Source of the DNA: Actinomyces sp. ICM47
Lineage (GTDB): Bacteria; Actinomycetota; Actinomycetes; Actinomycetales; Actinomycetaceae
Reading direction: 5' to 3'
DNA: 64,000 nucleotides
NCBI RefSeq assembly: GCF_000278725.1
Contig: NZ_ALCA01000110.1
Coordinates: forward strand, 1-64,000
The notes under the pieces were generated by a model. The model worked only from the letters and a program-made list of their open reading frames with translations, made no database searches and had not been told where the DNA came from. Positions 63,205-64,000 of the stretch are shown here, piece by piece (position 1 is the first letter of the stretch; each line of letters starts with the position of its first letter). Position numbers and translations under genes: made by a program.

Positions 63205-63665
63205 GCGGGCGCGTCCGCGATGATCACCTGGGCGATGGCGCACGACCCGTCGTGGCTGACTGAGACGAGCACCCTCCAGGATGAGGAGGGACCCAGCGAT
63301 TCCTCGCACGCAGCCGCAACGTGTCCGTGCAACGCGAGAGAGGGGCGGTTCCACTCGTCGTGGATCACCTCGATCTCACGCCAATCCACGTCGGTGTCAC
63401 CGATGAGGGGAGGAGCACCGAAGAGGGCGCACGACCAGGCCTTGATGAAAGCTTCCTTTGCGGCCCACAGGCCGCCCGCGTGACGGGCCACGGCCTCCTC
63501 GAAGCGGGCGGAACCGGGCTGAGCACCGGAGGTGGCACCTGCGCGGGCGCGGACCCGGCGTGCCTCCCGGGGCGTGAGCACGCCCGACAGGAAGGCCGAC
63601 CCCGGCTCCCTCACCTGAGCGGCAAACTCAGGGAGGGAGACCAGGTCAACGCCGAGTCCGCGCAT
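63201..63665 (-). CDS. acpS: holo-[acyl-carrier-protein] synthase
   Basis: AcpS transfers phosphopantetheine from CoA to a serine of acyl carrier domains. The 154-residue protein has the two metal-binding motifs: 'GVDLVSLPEFA' (D7) and 'GLWAAKEAFIKAWS' (E71). It starts 3 nt after the stop of the FAS-I gene, so in this operon its target is the carrier domain of that synthase, as in mycobacteria. Its stop and that of the convergent SSB-like gene share one CTAG palindrome. Confidence 0.94.
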   Translation of the reverse strand: MRGLGVDLVSLPEFAAQVREPGSAFLSGVLTPREARRVRARAGATSGAQPGSARFEEAVARHAGGLWAAKEAFIKAWSCALFGAPPLIGDTDVDWREIEVIHDEWNRPSLALHGHVAAACEESLGPSSSWRVLVSVSHDGSCAIAQVIIADAPA

Positions 63666-63668
63666 CGC

Positions 63669-64000
63669 TCACTTGCCTTCCGGCAGGTGGTAGAAGCCGT
63701 CCTCGCCCAGGCGTGCCGACGGATCCAGCAGGATCGCGGCCTCCACCTCGTGCGCATCACCCGCGATACCGGCAGCCGGGTCGTCGGGCAGATGGCGACC
63801 CTCCACCGAGGTGAACAGCGGGGCGTGGCCCAGCATGCCCATCTCGATGTGACGCTGGCCGTTGCGCAGTCGGCGATCCGACGCTGCGCGCCACGCCTCG
63901 AGGCGCTCGCGTCCGACCTCGCGCTCCACGATTGCCTCGAAGGCGGCCGGGTTAACCAGCGCCAGGAAGCCGGAGACGTGGCCGAAGCCGAGCGAGGTCG
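63669..64000 (-). CDS. type I fatty acid synthase, C-terminal end (partial)
   Basis: Only the last 110 or so codons are in the window; the gene continues past the right edge. The translated end contains 'TSLGFGHVSGFLALVNPAAF' and 'ALVNPAAFEAIVEREVGRER', matching the C-terminal ketosynthase part of bacterial FAS-I, a single very large polypeptide that makes fatty acids in actinobacteria. The adjacent acpS supports this. No start or other domain can be seen. Confidence 0.85.
   Translation of the reverse strand, partial: TSLGFGHVSGFLALVNPAAFEAIVEREVGRERLEAWRAASDRRLRNGQRHIEMGMLGHAPLFTSVEGRHLPDDPAAGIAGDAHEVEAAILLDPSARLGEDGFYHLPEGK

Overview
This 64 kb window is chromosomal DNA of a high-GC actinobacterium. 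The gene set fits the family Actinomycetaceae (an Actinomyces/Schaalia-like organism): it has actinobacterial NucS and GlgE, the end of a type I fatty acid synthase beside acpS, an LAHTG sortase substrate, and many genes that appear to be transcribed leaderless (a -10 box ending 6-7 nt before the start codon). The genus is inferred from gene content, not from a marker gene. I see no prophage, insertion sequence or CRISPR array; most of the window is core genome.

Layout. 1-4.8 kb: three tandem paralogous membrane proteins with a conserved 40-nt upstream element. 5-24 kb: an order also known from Mycobacterium (rpmE, prfA, prmC, tsaC, GlcNAc-1-P transferase, an AtpI-like gene, atpBEFHAGDC, a DUF2550 gene, nucS, later a thioredoxin/TPR gene), with nagA and an unknown membrane protein/lipoprotein pair between. 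24-32.5 kb (minus strand): glycogen metabolism (glgB, glgE, glgX) with trpS. 32.7-36.8 kb: etfBA, a cysteine desulfurase and mnmA, the last two linking sulfur transfer to tRNA thiolation. 37-42.5 kb: tRNA-Leu, a peroxiredoxin, a proline-rich membrane protein, an ABC exporter and an LAHTG surface protein. 42.5-43.4 kb: repeat-rich non-coding DNA and two tandem tRNA-Lys genes. 43.5-54 kb: DtxR-like regulator, HIT protein, leuS, Nei glycosylase, cysK/cysE, rpmF, antiporter and tRNA-Arg. 54-55.7 kb: a Fic/VbhA-type pair and a small membrane protein. 55.6-60 kb: metF-metE and a stand-alone winged-helix protein. 60-64 kb: ilvA, orn, an SSB-like protein, acpS and the end of a FAS-I gene.

The most interesting signal is a pair of matching leaders at the methionine locus. 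Before metF (55615) and before the winged-helix gene (59367) lies a leaderless open frame of exactly 21 codons whose last codons are Met/Cys. In each, the stop codon sits inside the left arm of a perfect 9-10 bp stem, and the right arm can pair instead with a third segment that repeats part of the left arm. This is the three-segment logic of a ribosome-controlled attenuator. It resembles the cysteine-responsive leaderless short frames known from mycobacteria, but is rich in methionine, and in one case is attached to a putative regulator gene. Second is the Fic/antitoxin pair, in which the antitoxin's inhibitory glutamate and the arginine of the toxin that it would contact are both replaced.
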